Source: Scleroderma bovista
Lineage: Eukaryota; Basidiomycota; Agaricomycetes; Boletales; Sclerodermataceae
DNA length: 42,418 nucleotides
Assembly (NCBI GenBank): GCA_037178675.1
Contig: JAYMGJ010000589.1
Location: forward strand, 1-42,418
Reading direction: 5' to 3'
Both the position numbers and the translations under genes were made by a program. Of the stretch, positions 9,924-20,619 are shown one piece after another; within the stretch, counting starts at the first letter, position 1, and each line of letters begins with the position of its first letter. Under the pieces are notes generated by a model. It saw only the letters and a list, made by a program, of their open reading frames with translations. It ran no database searches and was not told where the DNA came from.

Positions 9924-11821
9924 GCTGAACGCTGCCAGAATGTGCCACGACCCCCTGCAGTTAATATCCCTGCCTGCCCCCAACGTGAATGTAGAGCACC
10001 ATTGCGCCCCGGTAACATGTATGGTGAGCGGCGACATCCCGTTGAGCAACTCTGGGATATTGAAAGTGCCTCTTGATGGCAAGAAACAGTGGGTGAGGCC
10101 CCTAGGCCCCCACAACTGGACACACCAGACCATATCCTTTATCCCTGGTGGTTTCCCTGACACCTCTGCAACACCCAGTGAGGAAGATGTGCAAAAGATG
10201 TGCGAGGAAGGGGGAGCAAACCTAGTCCGATACCTGATGGGCAAAGCCCTTGAAACCCACAAGCCTCAATATGAGAGCGTCCGCAATTGGTCCTACAAGG
10301 ACATCGCTCGCTTACCCCAAGCTGAGCAGAAACTCTGGCAACTTGCTTGCCAAGAAGAGCTCGACGTGCTGCGAAAGCACAAGGTCTTTGAGCTAGTTGA
10401 CTGTCCCTGAGACTGGAAGGTCATAAAGAATCGATGGGTCTTCGACGTGAAGTCGGATGGCTGCAAGAAAGCCCACTTAGTAGCAAAAGGCTTCTCCCAG
10501 GTCGAGGGATTAGATTTCGACCAGGTCTTCTCACCAGTCGTGCGCTTTGAAACAGTGCGCCTCATGCTTGCGCTTGCCGCACTTGAAAACTGGTATATCA
10601 CTGGACTCGACGTTCGGAGCGCCTACTTGTATGGCAAGCTCAACGAAGAGATCTACATGGAACAACCCGAAGGGTTTGCAGTTCCCGGGCAAGAGCGCAA
10701 AGTGCTCTGCCTATGGCGTGCCCTCTATGGCCTCAAACAGGCTGGCCTAGCTTGGTGGCGCACACTCGATGAGTCTCTCAAAGAGCTCGGGTTTGAGCAC
10801 CTTAAGTCTGAAGCAGGCATCTTCTACAAGAAGAAAGGCACCAACATTGTCATCGGTATTATCTACGTTGACGACGCACTATTCTGTGGCCCTAACAAAG
10901 CTGTTGTTGATGCCATCAAAGCGCAGTTCATGCACAAATGGGAGTGCCGAGACCTTGGAGAACCTAAGGAGTTCCTCCGTATGCGAATCACTCACAAGGG
11001 TCGTGCTATCCACTTGGACCAATGCGCGTACCTCCAAAAGGTCGTCGAACGCTGCGGCATGCTCAATGCAAAGTCCGCAAGCACCCCACTGCCAGCTGGC
11101 TACTATGCTGCCAAAAATACAGAGCCTGTTGATGTGGAACTCCGCTCCTGTTTCCAGACGGTTATTGGGTCCCTTCTGTACCTTATGTTAGGCACTAGGC
11201 CCGACATTGCTTTTGCAGTCACCCATCTCTCGTGCCATGCCGTGAACCCATCCCAGGACCACCTATCCAAAGCGCTTTATATTTGTTGCTACTTGATTGT
11301 ACACCTAATTACTCCCTAGTGTACCATGGTGGATCCGGTGCTGGCCTGATTGCATGCACGGACTCAGATTGGGGATCAGACCCTACCTCTCACCTCTCGC
11401 AGACAGGTTTCTACCTGAAACTTGCAGATGGCTTGATCAGTTGGACTTCTCGTGTGCAGAAGACTATTGCGTACTCATCCACTGAGGCTGAATACATGGC
11501 TTTGAGCGATTGCACTCGCCAAGTCACCTGGATTCGGAGTTTACTCGGTGAGCTCGGCTATAAGCTGAAAGCTATCCCAATTTGCGGTGATAATCAGGGG
11601 TCCATATTCATGGCATCCAACCCTGTAACGGAGCCTTGCTCCAAGCACATCGACATCCGCTACCACGAAATCCGCGAGTCAGTCGCGCAAGGTAATGTGG
11701 AACTATTCTTCATCGATGGTGCTGAGAATCCCGCCGATCTGCTCACCAAGAACTTACCCCACGAGAAATTCACGAAGTTCAGAGCTCAACTAGGCTTACA
11801 ATTTCCCTCTGGCAGCATCTA
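9924..11821 (+). pseudogene. pol: Copia copy 1 reverse transcriptase and RNase H
   Basis: The linker and RT N-terminus run to TGA at 10408-10410 (CGA in copy 2). RT then shows VAKGFSQVEGLDFDQVFSPV, LDVRSAYLYGKL, ALYGLKQAGLAW and the catalytic IIYVDDALF near 10860. SLLYLMLGTRPDIAFAV near 11170 closes the domain. Around 11305 one base is missing relative to copy 2 (TTGATTGGGACACCT there), which shifts frame and gives a false stop. RNase H follows: ACTDSDWGSDPTS, SSTEAEYMALSD, CGDNQGSIFMASN and KHIDIRYHEIRE. The protein ends FPSGSI-TAG at 11820. It would copy element RNA into cDNA in cytoplasmic particles. Confidence 0.92.
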
Positions 11822-11860
11822 GCGCCTTATTCACTGAAGTGCTCTACATGCAGCACAGCG

Positions 11861-11868
11861 AGGGGGAG
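11861..11868 (+). other. Polypurine tract
   Basis: AGGGGGAG abuts the 3' LTR at 11869; the equivalent purine run abuts the LTR at 40173. Typical plus-strand primer position. Confidence 0.8.
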
Positions 11869-12156
11869 TGTTGAAGTCGCACGTGCACCCGGCGTAAACC
11901 GTCGACGAAGTGCGCACAAGACTGCGACCCATATTAGTGTAGACTTAGTAATAGTCCTCTTTAGAGCAGATGTTACATGTCACACATCACATGTCACAGT
12001 CACATGTCACACTATTTGTTGTATATAAACAGCAGATATCGCTTATATAATATAACAGCTCTTGACCAGCTACCACTACCATCTCAGGTTGTGCACTCCA
12101 CCCAACAGTTGAGTTGGAGTAGCAGTTCCTCTACGTACATAGGTATTGCTTCAACA
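11869..12156 (+). repeat. Copia copy 1, 3' LTR (288 bp)
   Basis: TGTTGAAG...CTTCAACA followed by GGATG. The splice donor seen in the 5' LTR is altered here (CAGTTGAGT). Confidence 0.95.
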
Positions 12157-12769
12157 GGATGACATCTGTGAGTGAACGATGATGGACATCAACATCAATT
12201 ACTCCAACGTGTGGATCCATCTCAGATGTAAACTTCATCTTTTCTTTTGGCAAGCGGACCTGAACTGTTGACCAACACCAACCGTGGTTTGTGTGGAAAG
12301 GATTCAAGTCATCCTTGAGGAAATCTCGAAGCAATCTTCGTTCGCGCTCATGGGAGAAGTGGCCACTTTCCCTGGGATCGAATAGGGGATCAGAAGTGAA
12401 ACCTACAAGTCTATTGAGCTCAGCTGCCGATTTCTCATTTGAACCAGAATACTGCCAGCACATAAGCAAACCAGCTGTTGGACTACTGAATGCTGAAAAG
12501 AGGTCCTCACGAGTGAGTGCCATATCTGGGACATGTAGCTGAGAGTTAGCTTCTACTCCAACTGTCTGGGTAGCAGAGTCGTGTGTTTCGAATGTGGGAG
12601 CATCGGATATTGATTTGATAAGGGTTGGATGTGTTGCATAGACCCTGAAGAGGCCCAGAGAATCTGGGTCAGTACGATAGGGCACCAAAGGGTTAGGTAA
12701 CGGAGGCAATGGGTTGTTCACAGCCGCATGGTCCTCTGGTTCACTGCTCTGAGCTGGTTGATCGCTGAT
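12157..12769 (-). pseudogene. Plavaka-type transposase, central N-terminal part
   Basis: This minus-strand segment carries the family's early landmarks: PDSLGLFRVYATHPT, SAAELNRLVGF, the basic/aromatic WCWSTVQVRLPKEK and HHRSLTDVI. It is bounded on the left by the copia element (GGATG duplication at 12157-12161) and on the right by the Tnp2-type DNA transposon (CTGAT at 12765-12769). After copia removal the frame passes from LTDVI straight into QSTFEDPAAS at 6141. No stop occurs inside the segment. It is the middle piece of the gene at 15996-3047. Confidence 0.85.
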
Positions 12770-12819
12770 GCCCAGTGAAAACTGGTTATTGCCTGGTAGG
12801 ATGTGGTGTGACGAGATAT
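12770..12819 (+). repeat. Left terminal inverted repeat (50 bp)
   Basis: Reads GCCCAGTGAAAACTGG and on; the reverse complement of 15460-15509 is the same except the first base. Confidence 0.95.
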
Positions 12820-13031
12820 GAAATCGATGTGAAAAATATGATGAGATCTCCTCCTGAATATGACGCCTTCCTCTTTGGGCTGTGTTGTGTGCTACGTATA
12901 TCGATTGCATCGTTTTACACTACGCAGCGGACACAGTGTCTACGCACCACACACCAGCGCACGTGTGCATGTGCACACAATCCGCATTGCGCTCTACCCC
13001 ATCCCTTTCCACATCCACCAGCTCTTCGTCC

Positions 13032-14994
13032 ATGGCTTCGAGTGCAGCTCGAACGGAATACACATGTCTGTGTCGCAACTACGACTTCGGACGCCCCCAT
13101 AAAGTCTCAAAAGCAACTTGGTATCACCACATTGAAGAAGCCGAGACCGAGGAAGAGAAGCAACGCCTACGAGCTTCCAGAGCAGACCGACCGTCTGTCC
13201 ATACCGCCTGCGCAGCCACCATCCAAGCCATGGTCAAAAGACGGCTTGAGACAGTCGAGGACGCTCGTCACCGTGTGGGACGTCGCAAACGGGCTCGCAC
13301 CCAGAACATCGTGAGTCGTTTCCATTCCGTCTACTGTGATACTAACCTTGAGATTATGGTATCTATTGTAGGAACCCCCAGGAACGCCTGATCGTCCGCC
13401 TCGAACACCCTTAGAGGATGACCTTGAGGTGCGTCGCCCCCATCAGCTGGAGTCTTTCTGTTTGTACTGACGTCTACTGTAGGAACCACCACGCACGCCC
13501 GACCATCTGCCCCAGACGCCTCCAAGGGACTATCATGGCGAGGTATGTCGTTTACTGACTGCTTCGCACACTGACACTGACATACATTGTAGGAACCACC
13601 ACGCACGCCCGACCATCTGCCCCAGACGCCTCCAAGGGACTTTCATGGCGAGGTATGTCGTTTACCGACTGCTTCGCACACCGACACTGACATCCATTGT
13701 AGGAACCACCACACACGCCCGACCATCCACGCCCGACGCCTCCAAGGGACTATCACGGCGAGGTATGTCGTTTACCGACTGCTTCGCACACCGACACTGA
13801 CATCCATTGTAGGAACCACCACACACGCCCGACCATCCACGCACGCCCGACCACGCACGCACGCCCGACCATCCATGCACGCCTGACCATCCATGCACGC
13901 CCGACCACCCACGCACGCCCGACCACCCACGCACGCCCGACCACCCACGCACGCCCGACCATCTGCCCCAGACGCCTCTGGGGGATCGTGGGGATATCCC
14001 GCGAATCAACATAGAGTATCAACGAAGGCAACGTCCTATCGTTGATATTGCAGCTTTAGCAGCCACAGCCAACCTTCCCTCCATGCGCCACACCATGGCC
14101 TTTATAATGGCCCTCAAGAATGCCTCACTCAACGATCCAGTTGCTAACCTCAGTGCAGACGCTCTCGAGCGGTTACGGAACCCTCCTGATGAAGTCATTT
14201 GCATCGACAATCCAGGCACACGGTTCTCCATCGCAACATATCTCGCCCTCGAAAATACCTCTCAAATCGCGTATAATCGTGTCTGTCAAGCGGCAAGGAT
14301 CGCCTTTACCGGCGCTCTCGGTGGAGACAACATTTTGAGTTTTCACAACGTTGAAAAACTCATCGCTTCGTATACTGGTGTTGTCTCCATCGAACATGAC
14401 ATGTGTCGTAATACATGCATCGCGTATACCGGTCCATTCGCCCATCTCAATACGTGCCCAACGTGCACCACATCTCGCTGGAAGGAGGAGATGTTTCAGG
14501 GAACGCATGGGCGGTCCAAGGTCGCTGCTCAAACATTCACAACAATCCCCATCGGTCCCCAGCTCCAAGCCCTATACCGGAACAAAGACAGTGCGGCAGA
14601 TATGGACTACCTACATCAACGGACGGAAGAGGTTTTACAGCAGATATGGGAGACGGGTGGCATCCCTGTTGTCGATGATATCGCCATGGGGTGGGACTAT
14701 CTCGGGGCTGTCCTTGACGGTGACATCAAAGCCCACGACATCGTTCTCATGGTCTCCCTCGACGGAGCCCAGTTATACAATAGCAAGGAATCCGATTGTT
14801 GGATATACATATGGATCATCGTGAACTTACCCCCAGACAAACATTATCGCAAAGTCCACGTTTGCCCGGGCGGCTTTATTCCTGGCCCCAACAAGCCCAA
14901 GAATGTTTATCGAGACCGGAAAGCTCTACTAGACAACTACGCCCTCATTTTCATCGGCACCCGCATTCTTTTGGGCATCCCTTTCATGCATTGA
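13032..14994 (+). CDS. Truncated Tnp2-family transposase with duplicated exons
   Basis: ATG at 13032 (MASSAARTEYTCLCRNY) opens a six-exon model: 13032-13310, 13372-13428, 13483-13542, 13593-13652, 13703-13762 and 13813-14994. All introns are phase 0 with GT...AG ends and branch-like CTGAC. Exon 1 has a Cys pair and a basic region (RRKRARTQN). Exons 2-5 each encode one EPPxTPDx...TPPRD unit; exon 6 opens with eight TPDHPR-type units. The conserved Tnp2 region follows: DMCRNTCIAYTGPFA, CPTC, FTTIPIGPQLQALYR, MVSLDGAQLYNSKESDCWIY and CPGGFIPGPNKPKN. The family usually continues for several hundred residues; here it diverges and stops at 14994 (GIPFMH). No internal stop is seen in this model. Likely a non-functional transposase fragment, though expressible. 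Confidence 0.75.
13483..13812 (+). repeat. Three tandem 110-bp exon-plus-intron units
   Basis: Each unit is a 60-nt exon (EPPRTPDHLPQTPPRDYHGE and close variants) and a 50-nt intron (GTATGTCG...TTGTAG), at 13483, 13593 and 13703. A fourth, expanded exon begins at 13813. A related, more diverged exon (57 nt) lies at 13372-13428. Confidence 0.93.
13825..13968 (+). repeat. Eight 18-bp TPDHPR coding repeats
   Basis: In-frame ACGCCCGACCAYCCACGC units encode TPDHPR with variants TPDHAR, TPDHPC and TPDHLP. They form the start of exon 6 of the transposase gene. Confidence 0.92.
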
Positions 14995-15459
14995 AGTTGA
15001 TGCAATTACAGGACGGTTTCTTACTTTATTGATCAGTATATTGACACCTTGGCCTTGCAGGCATTTTTGGAACGACAACGGACGTTGGACGGTCCTGTTA
15101 TTATCACCTGCATACATCCATGTACGCATACCCTGCACCCTGCTAGATACACCTACATATTAGAATGTAATATACCATCATTTTTGAGCCTATTTGCAGC
15201 AGTGTGAGCGCGGGTGACGAAATATTACCAGATATGAGCAGGTGTGACTTCATAATATCACATCATATGGGAGCATATGTGGGCATATTGCACAAGGTGC
15301 ACGGCGGCACAGCAGGATATTCCCAGATATGCGCAGGTATGATTACACGAAAAAAATGAGATAGCGTGATACAGAGTCGTGCCCCCGTATACTACATCAG
15401 TCTCATAATACGACCCAGTGTGACTCAGTATGACCACATCTGAGTTTCTTCAATAAGTG

Positions 15460-15509
15460 ATATCTCGTCACACCACATCCTACCAGGCAATAACCAGTTT
15501 TCACTGGGG
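15460..15509 (-). repeat. Right terminal inverted repeat (50 bp)
   Basis: Ends CCAGTTTTCACTGGGG, then CTGAT. Confidence 0.95.
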
Positions 15510-15996
15510 CTGATGGGTGCTCCAAAGTGGGATAAATGGGTATATTGTATCGCTGGCACATAATCTGCATAGCGGGCAGGCACCCAAAGCCGTCGACCTG
15601 AGCGTACAGAAAATGCTGTGGGTATATCTGCACTTGGCCCAGGAGATAGTGTGCCAGAAGGTCCTGGAAGATCATCATACTGTTGATCACTTTAGTACCA
15701 CTTTCATTTTGGTAGAAATAGATGAATACCTGGTATACGTCCTCCATAGGAACATCCTGAGGCTGCATAGGAGGAGTATCCCGGAGGCATGTTTCAGGTG
15801 TTTCAGGCCGTCGACGGGCACACTTTCCTTTCTTGTTCTGTTCAAGGTCGTGCTGTCGTTTGTAGATATTAGTAGTGACCTCCTTTTTTTCCTGGCAACA
15901 TGGCCCATGGCTGCTAAGTTTCTTCTGTGTCGAGAATGATTTCCCACAGCCTATACAACTGAGCTCGTCCATGGTCACTGCAGTCTGGCACGGCAC
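15510..15996 (-). pseudogene. Plavaka-type transposase, N-terminal part with zinc finger
   Basis: The Met at 15972 (or 15996) begins a protein with a single C2H2/C2HC-like finger, CIGCGKSFSTQKKLSSH followed by GPCC, then a basic coiled stretch (YKRQHDLEQNKKGKCARRR). A finger followed by a Lys/Arg-rich linker is the usual start of Plavaka transposases. A probable intron begins at GTATTC near 15731 and ends CAG near 15666. The segment stops at the CTGAT duplication of the inserted Tnp2-type element. The frame joined across that insertion is not simply continuous, so an intron or an indel lies nearby. Upstream, 15997-16453 separates it from the divergent gene at 16454. Confidence 0.75.
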
Positions 15997-16453
15997 GTCG
16001 TAAGGAGAAAATGGGTTTCATTGCAGCAACGACTCAAATATATAACCTAGGTTCCACCATAGTCTGATACGTCTCAGAATAACGACTGTCTGGTAGGTGA
16101 TGCTTAGTTCTGGTAAATCAATCCTCAAAGCTAGAAGCTGGGCGTACCTTTTGGATTCCATCCCAGAGATCGGTCCATCGTGCGGCATCTAAGCGTAGAG
16201 GATGCGACTCATAAATTGTATTACAGCAATTACCAAAGATTTTCTCACGTCTCAACAAGCTTCGAAACTGTTAAGTCTTTCCCCTAATCTTAACTCCTTA
16301 CTACCACCATGTGCAAGTGTCGAACTAGATCCTCTGAGCAGCTACCCACTGATAATAGTGATGCATCCTCATGAGAGGACTCTCCTCACCCACGGAAGAA
16401 GACAAAGAGAGACGTCCATGTGAGCAAAAGGTAAGATTTTTGTATGCTCGTAG
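15997..16453. other. Divergent intergenic region
   Basis: Between the minus-strand Plavaka start and the plus-strand DUF6698-like gene. It has an AT-rich CAAATATATAAC near 16030 that could serve the Plavaka gene. I see no repeat ends or further coding sequence. Confidence 0.4.
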
Positions 16454-18389
16454 ATGGAAGCTGATGTGGTCGTTGGCAGGCCTAGAGCTAAGGAGGAAGT
16501 CAATAAAGGATCGCAAATGGATCCTCAAGATCTTGAAGAATTTCTAGCTGCTGCCCGTGCTGTTGTGCAATGCGTTGACATTTTTTGTGAAGTGGGCCAG
16601 ACGATCAGTATCGGCCTCCTCCTCCAGCAAGAAGAATTGGCTCAAAATGGTGACTTGTCAGAGGATGAGAGTAGTGCGACTGCACGAACCAAAGTGCTTT
16701 CCAAAATGTGAGCCCTCTATGTATGCATTCAACAGTGTCTCTAACGCTTTCTATGCTAGGTCAACTCGAACACGCGAGCGGCATAAATGCAACTACGAGG
16801 CTCTGTTGCAGTATGTTCCAAGCCTCCGGCCACTCATAGGTGATCACAAGAAGAAAGACATTCTTCGTCATGTCATTGCAGAGGTAAGTTACTCGTATCT
16901 ATGCGCATATATTCAACTTTCTTCCTTTTTCCATGCATTGTCTGACAACACTGTAGATGAATAAAGCGATCGCTGGGGTGCGCTCGGACGATGCGACACG
17001 TCTGAGACTGCATATTGGAGCATACGCTGCCCCACGCCCCTTGCAAGCTAGTCTGGAGCCCCCGCTCTCTACGAATGGATCCAGGTCCTCGTTGGGGTTG
17101 AACCATCCCATACTCACTGGATTCCTTTGCCCTGTGTCGGCAAGGGAAGAGTACTTCAGTGATCCCACATGGTAAATATCTCTTATGTTGCGTCTGAATA
17201 CTGAGTTGACACAAGTCTCAGAGCACGTCAAAAACTGCAAGAGGCCAGTATCTTGATGACTGCCAAGGACTTTCCGCTGTTTTTGTGGAGCAGCGATCCA
17301 CCTGGAAGTACTATAGATGAAGAAAATGAATATGACCACATCTTTTGTGGATACTATCTTGAAAGGGTGCGTTTCATTTCACATCGTTCAAATTCACTGA
17401 GGTGACTCATACCCTAGGTAATGTGTCACATTTTCATGGGGCCATCAACTGCACATGGCAAGGCTTCATGCTCAACCCGCCCACCAAATGCCATCCTTCA
17501 CCAGATGACAACGGTTGAACCCGCACATATTGCATATGGCTGTCTGCAGGTATGATCATTCTTTGTGCGATCCGAGCTTACACTGACCACATTATTGAGG
17601 CTCAGCATGCGATCACATCACAAAGCAAGTGGTTGGAAACCGATGGCCCATTCAATTATCGCAAGTTCTACTCCAATGTTGTGGACATGATCGAACAATG
17701 TCCCGATGAGGAATGGGTGGCGGAACTCAAGAAATGGTGGAATATGTATGTATCTGATGCATGCTTCATACACAAATTGACTTGCCATGGCATTAAACAG
17801 GAGCCTTTTTAAGGATGAAGCAGGCCGAGTAACTGGTGCTGATGCTACTGAAAAGGGACAGGACATGGATGATCTCAGATCGTCCTCATTGAGCAACTCG
17901 CTGAGCCGAATGCAAGCCCAGATGGCTGCACGCGTCGCAAAACATGCTGCTGGTTTTGACACCTCCAGTTCCTCGCGGGAGCAATCTTCGCCAATAAGGA
18001 CTACTGCCCATCAGCGGCCACCTCGTCTGCCAACCCCAGCCATGGAGGTCCCCTCGTGTTCAGAACCATGTGCACCTCAGTGGCCATCTACTCCACCCAG
18101 AGCTTCCACTTCACGGCAACAGCCAGCAGCTCTGTCCCCTGCAGAAAGTGAGCTGACCCAACCAGAGGATGGTTCACCGGATTGGATTACCTGGAAGGAG
18201 TTCTCATCTCGGACCAACGCAAAGAAGACCAGTAGCAAAGGTAAAGGCTGTCAAGTGATGGACTCGGGCGATGAGGATGAACCAAGTCCGGTTCGACCCC
18301 CCTGCAAACAACTGCCAGTTGCCAATAGCCCCAGCTTTATGAGGTCAAAAACCAAGCCTTGGCGTTCTCCACGCAAAGCTCGCAAATAG
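16454..18389 (+). CDS. DUF6698-like protein, seven exons, apparently intact
   Basis: Exons 16454-16707, 16760-16883, 16957-17171, 17216-17366, 17418-17549, 17600-17745 and 17801-18389 join in frame to 536 residues ending KARK. The third intron (44 nt, ending ACACAAG) is the least certain. Family landmarks are FLAAARAVVQCVDIFCE, MNKAIAGVRSDDATRLR, GLNHPILTGFLCP, FPLFLWSS, GYYLERVMCHIFMGPSTA, AYGCLQAQ and FNYRKFYSNVVDMIEQ with KKWWNM. These match the DUF6698 family, which is widespread in Agaricomycetes and of unknown function. The C-terminal 190 residues are Ser/Pro/Arg-rich, disordered and basic at the end (KPWRSPRKARK), suggesting a nuclear protein. The start could be earlier, since a short Met frame exists at 16371. 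No stop or frameshift is present, unlike every larger neighbour. Confidence 0.75.
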
Positions 18390-18844
18390 AGTATTGATAA
18401 GTGTGTTTAGTCGACTCTTGTGCTTCACCAGGATTGAATGCACGCAAGTACCACTGCTTTAGATTGCATTGCCAACTTGTTTTCCCGAATGTCGTGTTTT
18501 CGTTGTCGTCACAACGCTCTCTTGGACGTCAGATGATCGTTTGTGCTTTCATTTTGCTGTTGGTGAAACTGGAATGCAGGTGTACATATACTTGGTCATA
18601 CATTAGATGATATTGTTATGTCTTGTCAATGCACAATGTATTGGATGGTTTGAACTACATTCAGTGTCTGAGCATCTCTGAGATGTCTGATAGATAGTGG
18701 CATCTGAACTGTCCTTAATCCTGGTCTCTACCTTCATTTTCAGTTTTCTCAGATTGCCAGATATTCAACCCTGTGACCCGACAGATCAAGATACTTCAGA
18801 TGGACCAGACACTACAGACATATGCCATATCTGGTAATGTCTCC
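18390..18844. other. 3' flank of DUF6698-like gene
   Basis: AT-rich sequence without open coding structure. It ends at the truncated gag of the second copia family; the region 18700-18844 may be remains of that element but I cannot identify it. Confidence 0.35.
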
Positions 18845-19327
18845 TCAGGTCTGGGTTAGGGTATTTTTCTGATGTAGACAATGGTGTGTGGCTGCGACCT
18901 CAAGATACTTCGCACAGTAAATTTTCCAATTTTGTCCATCGAGTTCGAGTGCGGGAATTTTGACCATTTCACTTGTTATGTCCAGTGGGTTCCTTTTCTC
19001 CTGGTATTCCTTTACTTCTGGCTAGGCAGAGCCAGGGCTCATAACCTATAGAAAGGTGGTGGTCTGCACAGGGAAGGTCTAGCCTGAAGAAGGGAGAAGG
19101 AGAAGCTGTATGGTAACCTAAGTAGTCTGGCAAGCTACTATATATTAGTATATACCTGTAGGGTAACTACAAGGTATCAGTAGGTAGATGTGGTGGTTAG
19201 TAGATGGTACTCACCCTCAGTAGTCTGGCAAGCTACTGAGGGACTATGGTAATAGACTCTACTGTATGTGCGCTTTATGCTTATGTAAGTATATAAACAA
19301 ACCATAACAGTCTGTTTATCTCCAACA
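18845..19327 (-). mobile_element. 5' end of a second copia family (LTR, PBS, gag start)
   Basis: Read on the minus strand, an LTR-like segment starts TGTTGGAGATAAAC at 19327 and ends before GGTTATGAGCCC (19046-19035), the same half initiator tRNA-Met primer site as the main copia family. A leader follows, then ATG at 18967 opens MVKIPALELDGQNWKIYCAK, a typical Agaricomycete copia Gag start, stopping by TGA at 18845-18847. The LTR carries a TATA-like TTTATATAC. Its last bases read TATA instead of the usual CA, consistent with mutation. No second LTR was found, so the element is truncated. It abuts the Myb/SANT pseudogene. Confidence 0.7.
19047..19327 (-). repeat. LTR of second copia family (about 281 bp)
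   Basis: Defined on one side by TGTTGGAG and on the other by the primer binding site. An AGTAGTCTGGCAAGCTACT motif occurs twice (about 19121-19139 and 19219-19237). Confidence 0.55.
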
Positions 19328-20480
19328 GATACTACAACACTTCTTGAATTTCTTATCGAAGAATTACCGGCGATGGAAACTTCAAGAGCTCAACCTGGAC
19401 AGCAGCTGCGTCACTTTTCTCAACCCAATCTGGGATCACCAAATGGGGGGCGAAAGATGCTGACTCATGCGAGCATAGATTTCAGTTGGTAAGTTAGATC
19501 TACCTGGATCATCTGATCATCACTAATAAATGCTACAGCTGAAGAAACACTATGAAGCTGTTGTTGATCTCAAGAATTCTTCTGGATTTACATACTCTGA
19601 TAAGGATGGTGCCGGGATCATGCTGGTACAAACTGATGTATGGAAGAGATACATCAAGGTGAGTATAAAACATATTAGATTATTAAAAATGGTGTGGCTG
19701 AGCAGTTGAGCAGTCCCATCCACATGCAAAGCCCTTCAAAGAGAAGGGTTTTGTCCATTTCACGCAGGTTGAGGCTGTGATGCCCAAGAAGGGGAAGGGG
19801 CATTTTGTTTTTCACCCCACCACCAACCCTACCATGGCTGATGCCAGTGGTTCTGGTTCACATGATATCCCCCCTCCAACACTCATTTCCAGCGGCGCTT
19901 CCCTTAACCTCGAGCAGCTCACTGTTGCTGCAGATGAGATTACCAGGGCCAGTCACCAGCAGCCAGTTGTAACTCCCCAAATTCCTGGTACAAGGAGTGG
20001 CGCCAGTGATCCAAATTCCATGCCAACATCTGCACCATCCAGCTATCTTTCACCATCTGTCGCCTCTGTCGCCTCGGAGTCCACATCATCTGCAGTCACC
20101 AGTGTTAGTCGTGCCAAGAGAAAGGTATCTCCCTTGGTCGCCGACTCAGTGGCTAGCTTATGCAAGCAGTCATGTCTGCTGTCTGTTGCAGCACAGGCAC
20201 AGCAAGTGGGTGGTGCAGTGATGCAGGAGCTTGCGGCTGTGGTCATCAAGACATTTCCTGTTCTATAGCCCCACCTGATGCCCTTGGCGCTGCTATTGAT
20301 ATCCTCCAGCAACACCATGAACTTACACCCATCCAATGACTCAACATTGGTGAATATCTCGCACTCAAACAGAACAAGAATCAGGCCATACTTTTCCACA
20401 AGTTTGGTGAAGAGGAGAGGAAGGTATGGTTGGCATGCAGGTTGTGTGAGATCACAGCCAGTCAACATCCAACTGACTGA
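19328..20480 (+). pseudogene. Myb/SANT-like DNA-binding partner of Harbinger transposase
   Basis: The first exon reads DTTTLLEFLIEELPAM and then, after a frameshift, NFKSSTWTAAA and DADSCEHRFQ. The intron 19499-19538 is GT...AG. The next exon (19539-19658) has LKKHYEAVVDLKNSSGFTYS and VWKRYIK. The third has HPHAKPFKEKGFVHFTQVEAVMP and a Ser/Thr/Pro-rich region. A C-terminal helix region, IDILQQHHELTPIQ then LNIGEYLALKQNKNQAIFF, is broken by TGA where the family has QRL, and by a frameshift near 20265. This is the Myb_DNA-bind_3/trihelix-type protein that fungal Harbinger elements carry beside the nuclease; it would bind element ends in the nucleus. The N-terminus is lost at the copia fragment. 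Confidence 0.7.
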
Positions 20481-20619
20481 TGTTGTGTCCCCTTTGATGT
20501 ATCGCCTTGCAGTCATCTACCCACAAATGTATTACATATGCGATAGTAGCACAATATAGTGTTGATTTTGCAACTCGAGTACTATAGTATTGATTTTGTG
20601 ACCCGAATCATGATACCTG

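Larger units (their letters stand above)
6142..12156 (+). mobile_element. Ty1/copia retrotransposon, copy 1 (full length, decayed)
   Basis: LTRs of 287 and 288 bp (TGTTGAAG...CTTCAACA, perfect 8-bp inverted ends) bound a gag-pol interior. The GGATG target duplication is perfect (6137-6141 and 12157-12161). The order protease, integrase, RT, RNase H marks it as Ty1/copia. The interior has a deletion of about 0.6 kb in gag near 7155, a nested 681-bp solo LTR, TGA codons at 8886, 9921 and 10408, and a one-base loss near 11305. The two LTRs differ at roughly a dozen sites, nearly all transitions. Confidence 0.95.
12770..15509 (+). mobile_element. Tnp2-type (CMC-like) DNA transposon, internally deleted
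   Basis: 50-bp terminal inverted repeats (12770-12819 and 15460-15509) begin SCCCAGTGAAAACTGG; only the first base differs. The 5-bp CTGAT duplication is perfect (12765-12769 and 15510-15514). It interrupts the Plavaka gene. It encodes the N-terminal part of a Tnp2-family transposase on the plus strand. The catalytic C-terminal part is missing, so it is a deletion derivative. Subterminal 15200-15360 has repeated CCAGATATGMGCAGGT motifs. Confidence 0.9.

Noticed and set aside
12775..13314. 179-codon plus-strand frame overlapping the transposon TIR
   Set aside because: It begins inside the inverted repeat and runs in a different frame from the conserved MASSAARTEY start.
13483..13980. Possible CRISPR-like repeat array
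   Set aside because: The regular 110-bp units are exon plus intron with splice signals, there are no unique spacers, and the genome is eukaryotic.
19031..19050. Possible tRNA-Met fragment (GGGCTCATAACC)
   Set aside because: No flanking tRNA arms; position next to an LTR and a gag start shows it is a primer binding site read on the other strand.
18974..19327. Plus-strand solo LTR starting TGTTATG
   Set aside because: No target duplication, and the sequence 18967-19046 is the leader of a minus-strand copia element; the LTR is better bounded by the primer site.
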